NCBI GenBank assembly: GCA_002418985.1
Contig: DIFE01000042.1
Location: 24,029 to 76,708, forward strand
Reading direction: 5' to 3'
Length of the DNA: 52,680 nucleotides
Source of the DNA: Deltaproteobacteria bacterium UBA5756
Lineage (GTDB): Bacteria > Desulfobacterota > Syntrophorhabdia > Syntrophorhabdales > Syntrophorhabdaceae
The position numbers and the translations under genes were made by a program. Shown one piece after another: positions 10,061-17,583 of the stretch. The notes beneath the pieces are model-generated. The model saw only the letters and a program-made list of their open reading frames with translations, did not search any database and had not been told where the DNA came from. The first letter of the stretch is position 1, and every line of letters begins with the position of its first letter.

Positions 10061-10933
10061 TCATCGCTTGAGCAGGGGGAAACCGAGTTCTTCACGCTTC
10101 TGCACGTACAGCTCCGCGCACATCTTCGCGAGGTTTCTCACCCGCGCAATGTAGTTGGCGCGTTCGGTGACGCTGATGGCGCCGCGGGCATCGAGAAGAT
10201 TGAAGACATGCGAGCACTTCAGGCAAAAATCGTAGGCCGGATAGATGAGCCCCCGTGTTGCGATAAGTTTTTCCCCTTCGCGTTCGAAGGTGTCGAAGAG
10301 GTTTCTGAGCATGACGGGATCGGATTCTTCGAAATTATAGATGGAGAATTCCTTTTCCGGTTCAAGGAAGACATCTCCATAGAGGACGTCCTTGTTCCAT
10401 TTCACGTCGTAGACGTTGTCCACGTCCTGAAGGTACATTGCAATGCGCTCGGTGCCATAGGTGATCTCGACGCAGACGGGTGAAAGGGCGATGCCTCCCG
10501 CCTGTTGGAAATACGTGAACTGGGTGATCTCCATGCCGTCGAGCCAGACCTCCCATCCAAGGCCCCAGGCTCCGAGCGTCGGAGACTCCCAGTCATCCTC
10601 CACGAAACGGATGTCGTGGTAGTCGGTATCGATACCGAAGCTCTTGAGGCTGTCTATGTAAATATTTTGAATGTCTTTCGGGGATGGTTTCATGACGACT
10701 TGAAACTGATAGTAATGCTGGAGACGGTTCGGATTCTCGCCGTAACGACCGTCGGCGGGCCGCCGGGAGGGTTGGATATATGCCGTGTTCCAGGGTTCCG
10801 GCCCGAGACAGCGAAGCAGGGTGGCAGGGTGAAATGTGCCCGCGCCCACCTCCATGTCGTAGGGCTGCTGGACGATACAGCCCCTGTCCGCCCAGAATTT
10901 TTGCAGTGCAAATATGAGGTCTTGGAAGTACAT
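10061..10933 (-). CDS. glyQ: Glycyl-tRNA synthetase alpha subunit
   Basis: This is the catalytic class II synthetase subunit that activates glycine and charges tRNA-Gly with GlyS, about 290 residues against 303 in E. coli. Diagnostic stretches are YDMEVGAGTFHPAT, QPSRRPADGRYGENPNR, LGAWGLGWEVWLDGMEITQF and the C-terminal ARGAISVTERANYI. The frame is open for 35 more codons upstream, to 11038. I start at ATG 10933 because a promoter at 10952-10981 would put the transcript start about 11 bases upstream of it. No clear Shine-Dalgarno is visible, so the mRNA may have a very short leader. First gene of glyQ-glyS-ppdK. Confidence 0.96.
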   Translation of the reverse strand: MYFQDLIFALQKFWADRGCIVQQPYDMEVGAGTFHPATLLRCLGPEPWNTAYIQPSRRPADGRYGENPNRLQHYYQFQVVMKPSPKDIQNIYIDSLKSFGIDTDYHDIRFVEDDWESPTLGAWGLGWEVWLDGMEITQFTYFQQAGGIALSPVCVEITYGTERIAMYLQDVDNVYDVKWNKDVLYGDVFLEPEKEFSIYNFEESDPVMLRNLFDTFEREGEKLIATRGLIYPAYDFCLKCSHVFNLLDARGAISVTERANYIARVRNLAKMCAELYVQKREELGFPLLKR

Positions 10934-10951
10934 GCCAAAAAATCCACGATT

Positions 10952-10981
10952 TCTATACCATAAAAGGGAAGGATTTGCCAA
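10952..10981 (-). promoter_or_regulatory. Sigma-70-type promoter for glyQ-glyS-ppdK
   Basis: On the minus strand TTGGCA (10981-10976), an 18-bp spacer and TATAGA (10957-10952) form a reasonable promoter. The expected transcript start is 10-12 bases before the chosen glyQ ATG. Confidence 0.5.
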
Positions 10982-11074
10982 TGATTTTAAATAGGGACAC
11001 AGCGCAGGGTGAAGAAAAAGAAGACGCGGGCGGGACATGTTTGACTCTCTCGCGGCTAAAGCATAGAATAAGCG

Positions 11075-12112
11075 ATGCTTGCAATCGGCAACATCAGGCT
11101 TCCGGTTCCCGTCATGCTATCGCCGATGGCGGGCGTGAGCGACCTGCCGTTTCGTCTCATCACGCGTTCCTTCGGGTCGCCCCTTGCCTTTACGGAGATG
11201 ATTGACATAAACGCCATCTCCCAGAAAGATAAAAGGACCACCCACATGCTCTCCTCTTCGTCGGATGACAGTCCGCTGGGTGTCCAGTTCCTGGGCAGCA
11301 GCGAGTTCCAGATACCGTTGGCCGTGGAGAGGCTTTCCGGACATTCCTGCGACCTCATCGATTTCAACGCCGCCTGTCCCTCCCCCAAGGTGACGCGTAA
11401 GGGCAAAGGCGCGGCCCTCATGAGGGAGCCGAAGAAGCTTCGCGATATCCTTTCGGCGCTCGTGCGCTACAGTTCGCTGCCCGTGGCGGTCAAGATCCGT
11501 GCCGGCTGGGATGCCGATTCGGTCAATGCCCGGGACGTGGCGCTTTACGCACAGGATGCGGGCATCAGCGCCCTTTTCATCCACGGACGGACGAAGACCC
11601 AGGGGTACAGCGGCGCCGTCGATTACGGGATCATCCGGGAGGTGAAGGAGGCATTGAGCGTTCCTGTCATAGCCTCGGGAGACAACATTTCCCTCGAACG
11701 GGTCCGCACGATGTTCAAGGAAACCGGCTGCGACGGCGTCGCCATCGCGCGCGGGGCGCTTGGGAATCCCTGGATATTCAGGGAGATCACCGGGTATTTC
11801 AAAGATGGCACACTATCGGCGAAACCCGATGTCGCCGAACGTATAGAGGTCATGAAACGCCATCTTGAGCTGTCCGTCGAGCACTGGGGCGAAAAGAGGG
11901 GTGTGGGAATTTTTCATAAGTTCTTCATATGGTACACGAAAGGCCTCACCGGATTGAGACCCCTTCGCGACAGGGCCTTCCGGACAGGCACGAAGGCGGA
12001 TCTCCTCCAGGTCGTCGAGGAACTCGCCGAACGGCCGTGGAACTCGGCAAGACCGTCCGCGCACAACCGCCCGCGGCCTTTCGATGCCGCGTCCTTAAAT
12101 TGCCTTGAGTGA
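11075..12112 (+). CDS. dus: tRNA-dihydrouridine synthase (DusB-like)
   Basis: This 345-residue FMN enzyme reduces uridines in the tRNA D-loop. The TIM barrel begins with VMLSPMAGVSDLPFR. The active-site region DFNAACPSPKVTRKGKGAALM has the catalytic Cys in the usual N-x-x-C-P arrangement (here NAACP), and HGRTKTQGYSG, ASGDN and IARGALGNPWIF are the phosphate and FMN contacts. The C-terminal part after about 250 is the helical tRNA-binding domain. It is divergent from glyQ. No Shine-Dalgarno is evident before the ATG. Assignment to DusB rather than another Dus subtype is tentative. Confidence 0.95.
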   Translation: MLAIGNIRLPVPVMLSPMAGVSDLPFRLITRSFGSPLAFTEMIDINAISQKDKRTTHMLSSSSDDSPLGVQFLGSSEFQIPLAVERLSGHSCDLIDFNAACPSPKVTRKGKGAALMREPKKLRDILSALVRYSSLPVAVKIRAGWDADSVNARDVALYAQDAGISALFIHGRTKTQGYSGAVDYGIIREVKEALSVPVIASGDNISLERVRTMFKETGCDGVAIARGALGNPWIFREITGYFKDGTLSAKPDVAERIEVMKRHLELSVEHWGEKRGVGIFHKFFIWYTKGLTGLRPLRDRAFRTGTKADLLQVVEELAERPWNSARPSAHNRPRPFDAASLNCLE

Positions 12113-12354
12113 CCTTCGACGGGTTGGCGGCGTTGACCATATTTTCTGACGTGAAAAGCAATGCCACGTATCGGTTCGGGCGGACGGTAACTCTCATAGA
12201 CATGGATTTTGGGAAGGTGATCATTGATCCCGAACTCCTGAAAAAGATCAACAAGGAACAGCCGCAATCCGTGGAAGAGATGAAGAAGATGGTAAAAAGG
12301 ATCGAAGGGCTCAAGATGGAGTTTACCAATCCCGTGATCATCGATTTCAAGTAA
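12109..12354 (+). CDS. Small protein of unknown function
   Basis: The 81-codon frame starts with a GTG that overlaps the dus stop (GTGA). The codons look coding, particularly from the internal ATG at 12202, which would give a 50-residue acidic/basic peptide MDFGKVIIDPELLKK... ending NPVIIDFK. Neither start has a clear ribosome site. No family, signal or membrane segment is recognised. Its place suggests co-transcription with dus. Confidence 0.5.
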   Translation: MTFDGLAALTIFSDVKSNATYRFGRTVTLIDMDFGKVIIDPELLKKINKEQPQSVEEMKKMVKRIEGLKMEFTNPVIIDFK

Positions 12355-12399
12355 GGATGTGCTCGAAATACGAAAAATGTGTGAGGCGAAACAGGGACT

Positions 12400-12627
12400 A
12401 TGAAAGGGATCTTATGGCTTTTGGTGGCTTGTTTTCTACTGGCCGGGTGCGCAACGGTTTATACAAAGGCCGGCAAGACCGCCGGGGATTTTGAGAAGGA
12501 CAGGAAAACCTGCGAGACCTCTGTCAGGAAAGAGCTTGCGGCCAAAGGGGTGACCGACACCTGAACGGCGGTCAACGAAGGGACAAGGCGTTGTCTCGAA
12601 AAGAAGGGCTGGAGGGCGACAAATTAA
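12400..12627 (+). CDS. Small lipoprotein with in-frame UGA; candidate selenoprotein
   Basis: ATG 12400 opens a lipoprotein signal peptide with lipobox LLAGC, so the mature protein would be anchored at its Cys. The frame meets TGA at codon 55 (12562-12564) and then continues open for 20 codons to TAA at 12625. The downstream part ends in RCLEKKGWRATN. The pattern Cys-Leu-x-x-Lys-Gly-Trp at the C-terminus is, from memory, common in small Gram-negative lipoproteins that also carry the earlier DFEKDRKTCE-type segment seen here before the UGA. A 7-bp stem with loop GGCG begins 16 nt after the UGA. I infer either selenocysteine insertion at residue 55 (75-residue product) or a recent nonsense mutation; a plain 54-residue product is the third option. 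Confidence 0.55.
12580..12597 (+). promoter_or_regulatory. Candidate bacterial SECIS element of the lipoprotein gene
   Basis: GGGACAA (12580-12586) pairs with TTGTCTC (12591-12597) in a 7-bp stem with one G-U pair, closed by the tetraloop GGCG. The loop begins 22 nt after the UGA at 12562-12564 and has G at its first two positions. Both traits match the loose consensus of SelB-binding hairpins. A short stem-loop alone could arise by chance. Confidence 0.45.
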
Positions 12628-12710
12628 TATGCACAGGGGTAAACGAGTTTGCCCCGCATGTTAACGGGTGCACGAGGCAGAAACGCGTATGGGCGCACGG
12701 GTCTCAGCTT

Positions 12711-12752
12711 CGTGCAAACGGGCGGACAGGATGGAAGCCGCCCGTTTGCACG
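12711..12752 (+). terminator. Strong hairpin, probable terminator
   Basis: A perfect 15-bp inverted repeat, CGTGCAAACGGGCGG at 12711-12725 and its complement at 12738-12752, has a 12-nt loop. The bases after it (TCTGTTCAATCCTT) are only moderately U-rich, so termination may be weak or factor-assisted. It closes the dus-lipoprotein region before the next promoter. The remaining bases of 12628-12764 show no gene. Confidence 0.5.
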
Positions 12753-12764
12753 TCTGTTCAATCC

Positions 12765-12793
12765 TTGACTTTACTATCGTAAACCATTAATTT
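12765..12793 (+). promoter_or_regulatory. Sigma-70-type promoter for the unknown gene at 12850
   Basis: TTGACT (12765-12770), a 17-bp spacer and TAATTT (12788-12793) precede a gene with a strong ribosome site. The same -10 sequence is found before hrcA. Confidence 0.5.
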
Positions 12794-12849
12794 AATGATT
12801 GATTTTTTTAGAGGATTGCAAAGACTGTACAAGGAGGGTTCCAAAGATT

Positions 12850-13200
12850 ATGGTCAGGGCAAAATTGTGGTTCCGGTGCGCAGCAATGCATGATCCTGTG
12901 ACCCCTATGGTCGCCCAGCCCGCCCTCGTCGGATGGGAAGCCAAGAGACGCAGGGTGGACTTGACTATCGAGAGGTCTTTCAACGGCGAAGAGCTGGTCA
13001 AACGCATGAAGGGATGGGTGACGACGGACCCGAAAAAGGTCATGGAGATCGTCAGGAAGTATGGGAAGCTGAAGGTTCTCGACGACAAAGAGCTCGTCAT
13101 CGAAGCCGACAGGGAAGAGGATATGCAGAACCTCAACATGGAACTCGCAGAGGTCTTCAATGGAGAGGTTGACGTGGAAATAATAAAGAGATCACGGTAG
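12850..13200 (+). CDS. Conserved-looking small protein of unknown function
   Basis: The 116-residue protein starts at ATG 12850, 12 bases after AAGGAGGG; the frame is also open upstream, to 12799, but the ribosome site decides against that. No signal peptide, membrane segment or known motif is seen. The sequence is charged and looks like a small alpha/beta fold, with alternating strand- and helix-like stretches (RVDLTIERSF, PKKVMEIVRKYG, ELVIEAD, EVDVEIIKRSR). It has its own promoter and lies upstream of lepA with a gap of 82 bases, so it could be co-transcribed with lepA. Function unknown. Confidence 0.7.
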   Translation: MVRAKLWFRCAAMHDPVTPMVAQPALVGWEAKRRRVDLTIERSFNGEELVKRMKGWVTTDPKKVMEIVRKYGKLKVLDDKELVIEADREEDMQNLNMELAEVFNGEVDVEIIKRSR

Positions 13201-13282
13201 GGCGTCCTGCAAAGGGGCTGCAATTTAACTCCCCCTTTTCTTCTGATGACACCCGTGGATTGATAGAGACGATTAACGATAT

Positions 13283-15079
13283 ATGAAACATATCAGGAAT
13301 TTCAGTATAATAGCACATATAGACCATGGCAAGTCGACTCTTGCCGACCGTCTGATCCAGTATACGAAGCTCGTGGATGACCGGCAGTTTCGCGATCAGA
13401 TACTGGACAACATGGACATCGAGAGGGAACGGGGCATAACCATAAAGAGCCAGACGGTGGACCTGCCATACGTCGATGAAAAAGGCAAGGAGTATGAACT
13501 GAACCTCATCGACACGCCGGGGCATGTCGACTTTTCGTACGAGGTGTCCCGGGCGCTTGCCTCCTGCGAAGGAGTGCTTTTGCTTGTCGATGCTTCACAG
13601 GGAGTCGAGGCCCAGACGCTGGGCAACCTCTATGCCGCCCTGGAGCACAACCTGGTCGTTATCCCCGTCATCAACAAGATAGACCTTCCCGTGGCAGACG
13701 TGGAACGTGTCAAGACTGAAATCGATAACGAACTGGGGCTGGATCCGGATACTGCGATACTCTGTTCCGCCAAGGAGGGCAGGGGAATCGAGGATATTCT
13801 CCGGGCCGTTGTGGAGAAGATTCCGCCGCCATCGGGAGACCCGGAGAAACCCCTCACGGCACTTATCTTCGATGCCCATTACGATTCGTTCCGCGGGACC
13901 ATCGTCAGCTGCCGTGTTTTCGACGGTACGGTCAGGCCCGGAGATACCATACGGCTTATGTCCCAGGGTACGACTTACCGCGTCGAAGAGGTCGGGATCT
14001 TTCGGCTCGCGCGGGAACCTCAAAAGGAATTGACGGCCGGAATGGTCGGCTACATCATCGCGGGGATCAAGACGGTCAGCGACACCAGGATAGGGGATAC
14101 GATCACCGTGGACGCAAGACCCGCGCCGCAGCCTCTCGGCGGCTTCAAGGACGTGAAGCCCGTTGTTTTTTCGTCCATTTACCCCATAGCGTCCGACGAT
14201 TACCAGTCGCTCCTGGATGCCCTCGAGAAATACAAGCTCAACGATGCATCCCTGGTTTACCAGAAGGATTCATCGGCGGCCCTGGGCCAGGGTTTCCGCT
14301 GCGGATACCTGGGGCTTTTGCATCTGGAGATCGTTCAGGAGCGCCTGGAACGGGAATTCGATCAATCCATCATCATGACCGCTCCCAGCGTACAGTACCG
14401 TTTCTATCTTGATGACGGCAAGGTCCTCGATGTCGACAACCCCTTGTATTACCCCGACCCCGGCACTATCAAGTCGTCCGAAGAGCCCTATATCAAGGCC
14501 AACATCCTCATACCGGAGCGATATGTCGGTGTGGTCATGAAGCTCTGCATGGAGCGCCGCGGCGTTAATTCGCAAATGAGCTACCCGACGCCCGGGCGCG
14601 TCGAGGTCGCCTTCGATATGCCCCTTGCCGAGGTGATCTTCGATTTTTACGACAAGCTCAAGAGTATCACACAGGGCTACGGTTCCTTCGATTATGAGAT
14701 CACCGATTACCGGGAAAGCAATCTTGTGAAGCTCGATATCCTGGTCAACGGCGAGAAGGTCGACGCCCTTTCGATCCTCGTCCACCGTGACAATGCGCGC
14801 GAGCGCGCGGTCAGGGTCTGCGACAGGCTCAAGGACGAGATACCGAAACAGCAGTTCAAGATCGCCATACAGGGTGCGATAGGGGGAAAGATCATTGCCC
14901 GGTCGACCATCTCGGCATACCGCAAAGACGTGACGGCAAAGTGCTACGGCGGCGACATCACGCGCAAGAGAAAACTCCTGGAGAAGCAGAAGAAGGGCAA
15001 GAAGCGGATGCGTATCGTCGGAAACGTCGAGATTCCCCAGAGCGCTTTTCTCGCCGCTCTGAAAACAGACGATGAATAG
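13283..15079 (+). CDS. lepA: Elongation factor 4 (LepA), back-translocating ribosomal GTPase
   Basis: The 598-residue length is typical. The G domain shows AHIDHGKSTLADRL (P-loop), RERGITIKSQ (switch I), DTPGHVDF (G3) and NKIDLP (G4). The EF-Tu-like domain 2 and the EF-G-like domains III and V follow, and the LepA-specific C-terminal domain includes CYGGDITRKRKLLEKQKKGK. It acts on stalled or mis-translocated 70S ribosomes and in ribosome biogenesis. The last eight bases overlap hemW. Confidence 0.99.
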   Translation: MKHIRNFSIIAHIDHGKSTLADRLIQYTKLVDDRQFRDQILDNMDIERERGITIKSQTVDLPYVDEKGKEYELNLIDTPGHVDFSYEVSRALASCEGVLLLVDASQGVEAQTLGNLYAALEHNLVVIPVINKIDLPVADVERVKTEIDNELGLDPDTAILCSAKEGRGIEDILRAVVEKIPPPSGDPEKPLTALIFDAHYDSFRGTIVSCRVFDGTVRPGDTIRLMSQGTTYRVEEVGIFRLAREPQKELTAGMVGYIIAGIKTVSDTRIGDTITVDARPAPQPLGGFKDVKPVVFSSIYPIASDDYQSLLDALEKYKLNDASLVYQKDSSAALGQGFRCGYLGLLHLEIVQERLEREFDQSIIMTAPSVQYRFYLDDGKVLDVDNPLYYPDPGTIKSSEEPYIKANILIPERYVGVVMKLCMERRGVNSQMSYPTPGRVEVAFDMPLAEVIFDFYDKLKSITQGYGSFDYEITDYRESNLVKLDILVNGEKVDALSILVHRDNARERAVRVCDRLKDEIPKQQFKIAIQGAIGGKIIARSTISAYRKDVTAKCYGGDITRKRKLLEKQKKGKKRMRIVGNVEIPQSAFLAALKTDDE

Positions 15080-16190
15080 GACGGCGCTTCCCGGACTCTA
15101 CGTCCACACGCCTTTCTGTAAAACGAAGTGTCCGTACTGTGATTTTTATTCCGTAACGAAGACGGCACGCATCGGGGAATGGGTCGGTGCCGTCCTCAGG
15201 GAAGCATCCCGCCACCGCGATGCGTTCCCGCTGTTCGATTCCCTCTATATCGGCGGGGGAACACCGTCTGTCATGAACCATGACGAGATCGAAGGACTCC
15301 TTGAAGGCCTCAGCGACATCTTTCATTTCGATGATACGACGGAACTGACCATGGAACTCAACCCCGATGACGTAACGAAGGAAAAGCTTGCCTTCTACAG
15401 ATCGCTCGGGGTCAATCGCATCAGCCTTGGTGTCCAATCCTTCAATGAACAGGAAGTCCGGTTTCTCGGAAGGCGTCACACCGCCAGGCAGGCGCAAGCC
15501 GCCGTCAGCCTTGTCGCACAGGGGGGTTTTGCGGAGTTTGGTCTTGACCTCATGTACGGGTTGCCGCGTCAGAGTACCAGAACCTGGCTGCAGACGCTTC
15601 GAAAGGCCCTTTCCTTCGGACCGGCGCACCTGTCGTGCTACCAGCTTACAATCGAAGGCGACACGCCTTTTTCACGTCTGTCGCGGGGAGGGAACCTCCA
15701 GCTTCCCGGTGAGGCCAGGCAGGGGGCACTCTTTCTTGAGACGTCGAACTACCTTACCGGGGCAGGTTTTATCCATTACGAGATATCCAACTTTGCCCGG
15801 AGTGAAAAGACTCTGTCCCGCCACAACGCGAAATACTGGCAGCATACGCCGTATCTTGGCCTCGGGCCTGCCGCCCATTCCTTTGCGGGTACAAAGAGAT
15901 GGTGGAACGTGCGCAGTCTCGACGGCTACCTCGAGAACCTCGATAAAGGCACAGCACCTGTCGGGGGTTCTGAGGAACTGTCCGCCGGTCAGATGCGTCT
16001 TGAACGCATGCTTTTTGGTTTCAGGACCAGATGGGGTCTTGAAACCTCGGAGATATCCTCGGAGGCTTCAAGGGCGACTCTTGAAGGTCTTTGTGATTCA
16101 GGTCTCATAGAGCTTCGTGACAAACGAATTTTCTCCACGGTTAAAGGCTACCTCTTCGCCGACAGGCTGCCAATAATGGTTTCCGCCTAG
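15072..16190 (+). CDS. hemW: HemW-like radical SAM heme chaperone
   Basis: The protein has 372 residues. It carries the radical SAM cluster motif Cys16-x3-Cys20-x2-Cys23 in HTPFCKTKCPYCDF, the SAM-binding IGGGTPS, and the HemN/HemW stretches RISLGVQSFN, GLDLMYGLPRQS, SCYQLTIE and HYEISNFAR. Its C-terminal winged-helix-like region is HemW-like. HemW proteins bind heme and deliver it to apoproteins, whereas HemN is the coproporphyrinogen oxidase. The short N-terminus before the CxxxCxxC motif favours HemW. The start overlaps the end of lepA, a common gene pair. Confidence 0.93.
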   Translation: MNRTALPGLYVHTPFCKTKCPYCDFYSVTKTARIGEWVGAVLREASRHRDAFPLFDSLYIGGGTPSVMNHDEIEGLLEGLSDIFHFDDTTELTMELNPDDVTKEKLAFYRSLGVNRISLGVQSFNEQEVRFLGRRHTARQAQAAVSLVAQGGFAEFGLDLMYGLPRQSTRTWLQTLRKALSFGPAHLSCYQLTIEGDTPFSRLSRGGNLQLPGEARQGALFLETSNYLTGAGFIHYEISNFARSEKTLSRHNAKYWQHTPYLGLGPAAHSFAGTKRWWNVRSLDGYLENLDKGTAPVGGSEELSAGQMRLERMLFGFRTRWGLETSEISSEASRATLEGLCDSGLIELRDKRIFSTVKGYLFADRLPIMVSA

Positions 16191-16211
16191 AATTTCTCAT
16201 CATGTTTTTTA

Positions 16212-16240
16212 TTGACAAATACTGCGTAATACATTATTAT
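16212..16240 (+). promoter_or_regulatory. Near-consensus sigma-70 promoter
   Basis: TTGACA (16212-16217), a 17-bp spacer and TATTAT (16235-16240) are the best promoter match in the window. The expected start is near 16247. No clear protein gene follows before the terminator at 16427. Confidence 0.65.
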
Positions 16241-16246
16241 AGGTCA

Positions 16247-16457
16247 GCTATGTTAAATAATTCACATATACACGCCACTAATTGCTTGAAAACAGTGACA
16301 TTTATCGGTGGTCAGGTATCATTGTGTGAAACAGCTGAGCTTTGTTCCGATGCAACGTGCATTATTTCACATAGCATAACTTAACGCGAAATTCACCTCC
16401 ACAAGCTTCTCATAATAACCCCCCTTCCCCCTGGCACCCAACCAGGGGGTTTTTCTT
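16247..16457 (+). ncRNA. Candidate small RNA of about 210 nt
   Basis: A strong promoter and a strong intrinsic terminator bracket an AT-rich stretch unlike its GC-richer neighbours. Possible pairings are GCTATG (16247-16252) with CATAGC (16370-16375), TGTGAAA (16325-16331) with TTTCACA (16365-16371), and ATGCA with TGCAT around 16350-16362. The only open frame inside (ATG 16250, 44 codons) has no ribosome site, begins about three bases from the expected transcript start and has a Cys/His/Ser-rich composition with no recognisable motif. I cannot place the RNA in a known family. Confidence 0.4.
16427..16457 (+). terminator. Rho-independent terminator upstream of tolQ
   Basis: CCCCCTGG (16427-16434) and CCAGGGGG (16442-16449) form an 8-bp GC-rich stem with a 7-nt loop, followed by TTTTTCTTT. 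It ends the candidate small RNA, or hemW read-through, before tolQ. Confidence 0.85.
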
Positions 16458-16495
16458 TACAACGGGAAGGTTTTGTTGTAATCTCTACTCGCAAA

Positions 16496-17173
16496 ATGGA
16501 CGTTTCAAGCGCAGATATGTATACAGGCGGGTTTATCGGCATGGTTCTCTCTGCCGGGCCGATGGCCAAGGCTGTGATGGTCATCCTCCTTTTTTTCTCC
16601 ATCGTCGCCTGGACAATCATTTTAATGAAATACCGTCAATACAGCAGGACGGAAGCTGAGGGCGATCGGTTTTTCCGGGCCGTGAAAGACGCGGATTCAT
16701 TCAAGAAGCTCATATCGGTTTACCGGGACAGCCAGGACAACGCCTTTTACCGCCTTGTGCTTGCGGCGTATAAGGAAGTGACCTCAAGGCAAAAGGACAA
16801 CCCGGGCAGAATTCATAAAGACGATATGCCAGGCATCGAAAACATGCTCAGGGTAGCCATATCGGATGAATCGGCCAAGCTCGAAAGAAGACTTTCTTTT
16901 CTCGCAACGGTGGCGAACACGGCACCATTCATCGGGTTGTTCGGTACCGTTTGGGGCATTATGGATTCTTTTCGTGAAATAGGGGTCCGGGGTACAACAA
17001 GCCTTGCCGTCGTAGCTCCCGGCATAAGTGAAGCGCTGATCGCCACGGCCCTGGGCCTTGCCACTGCAATACCCGCGGTTCTTGCCTACAACTACTTTTT
17101 GGGAAGACTCAAAAGGATCCTGTCGCGCATGGAAAACGCAACGATATATCTTATCAACATCCTGGACAAATGA
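16496..17173 (+). CDS. tolQ: TolQ/ExbB-type proton channel subunit
   Basis: The 225-residue inner-membrane protein has three membrane segments: about 20-42 (AKAVMVILLFFSIVAWTIIL), and two in the C-terminal half within the MotA/TolQ/ExbB domain. The conserved core TVANTAPFIGLFGTVWGIMDSF, GISEALIATALGLATAIPAVLAYN is present. It forms the proton-conducting TolQ-TolR complex that energises envelope constriction during division. The start lies 39 bases after the terminator. It overlaps tolR by four bases (ATGA). Confidence 0.96.
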   Translation: MDVSSADMYTGGFIGMVLSAGPMAKAVMVILLFFSIVAWTIILMKYRQYSRTEAEGDRFFRAVKDADSFKKLISVYRDSQDNAFYRLVLAAYKEVTSRQKDNPGRIHKDDMPGIENMLRVAISDESAKLERRLSFLATVANTAPFIGLFGTVWGIMDSFREIGVRGTTSLAVVAPGISEALIATALGLATAIPAVLAYNYFLGRLKRILSRMENATIYLINILDK

Positions 17174-17583
17174 AAACACGGGGCGATTCAAAGGGGCCAT
17201 TGTCTGAGATCAACATTATTCCCCTCGTTGATGTCATGCTTGTCCTTCTCATTGTCTTCATGATCACCGCGCCGATGATGCAGCACGGTCTCGGCATCGA
17301 CATCCCCAACGTGACGGCCAGGGCGCTGCCGGCGAAAGACGAGCCGCAAATCCTTAACATCACGAAAGACCAGCGGCTTGTTCTTAATGAAAAGAAGATC
17401 GAGTACAAGGACCTTAAGGCTTCCATTCAGTTTCTTTTTGCCAACAAAGACAAAAAGGAAATATTTCTCCGGGCTGACAAGGACGTGCCCTACGGATTCG
17501 TTGTAAGGTGCATGGGGACTATCAGGGAAGCCGGAGTAGATAAAGTCAACATAGTGACCAAGCCGCTGGATAGAAATGAGTGA
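17170..17583 (+). CDS. tolR: TolR/ExbD-type biopolymer transport protein
   Basis: The 137-residue protein has one N-terminal membrane helix containing the conserved proton-binding Asp in NIIPLVDVMLVLLIVFMITAP, then a periplasmic domain ending in VNIVTKPL. It pairs with TolQ, whose gene it overlaps. Its end overlaps the next gene by eight bases, so the three genes form one coupled unit. Confidence 0.95.
   Translation: MKTRGDSKGPLSEINIIPLVDVMLVLLIVFMITAPMMQHGLGIDIPNVTARALPAKDEPQILNITKDQRLVLNEKKIEYKDLKASIQFLFANKDKKEIFLRADKDVPYGFVVRCMGTIREAGVDKVNIVTKPLDRNE

Noticed and set aside
16250..16384. 44-codon peptide gene MLNNSHIHATNC...
   Set aside because: No ribosome site, no known family, and the first codon is about three bases from the expected transcript start; small RNA seems at least as likely.
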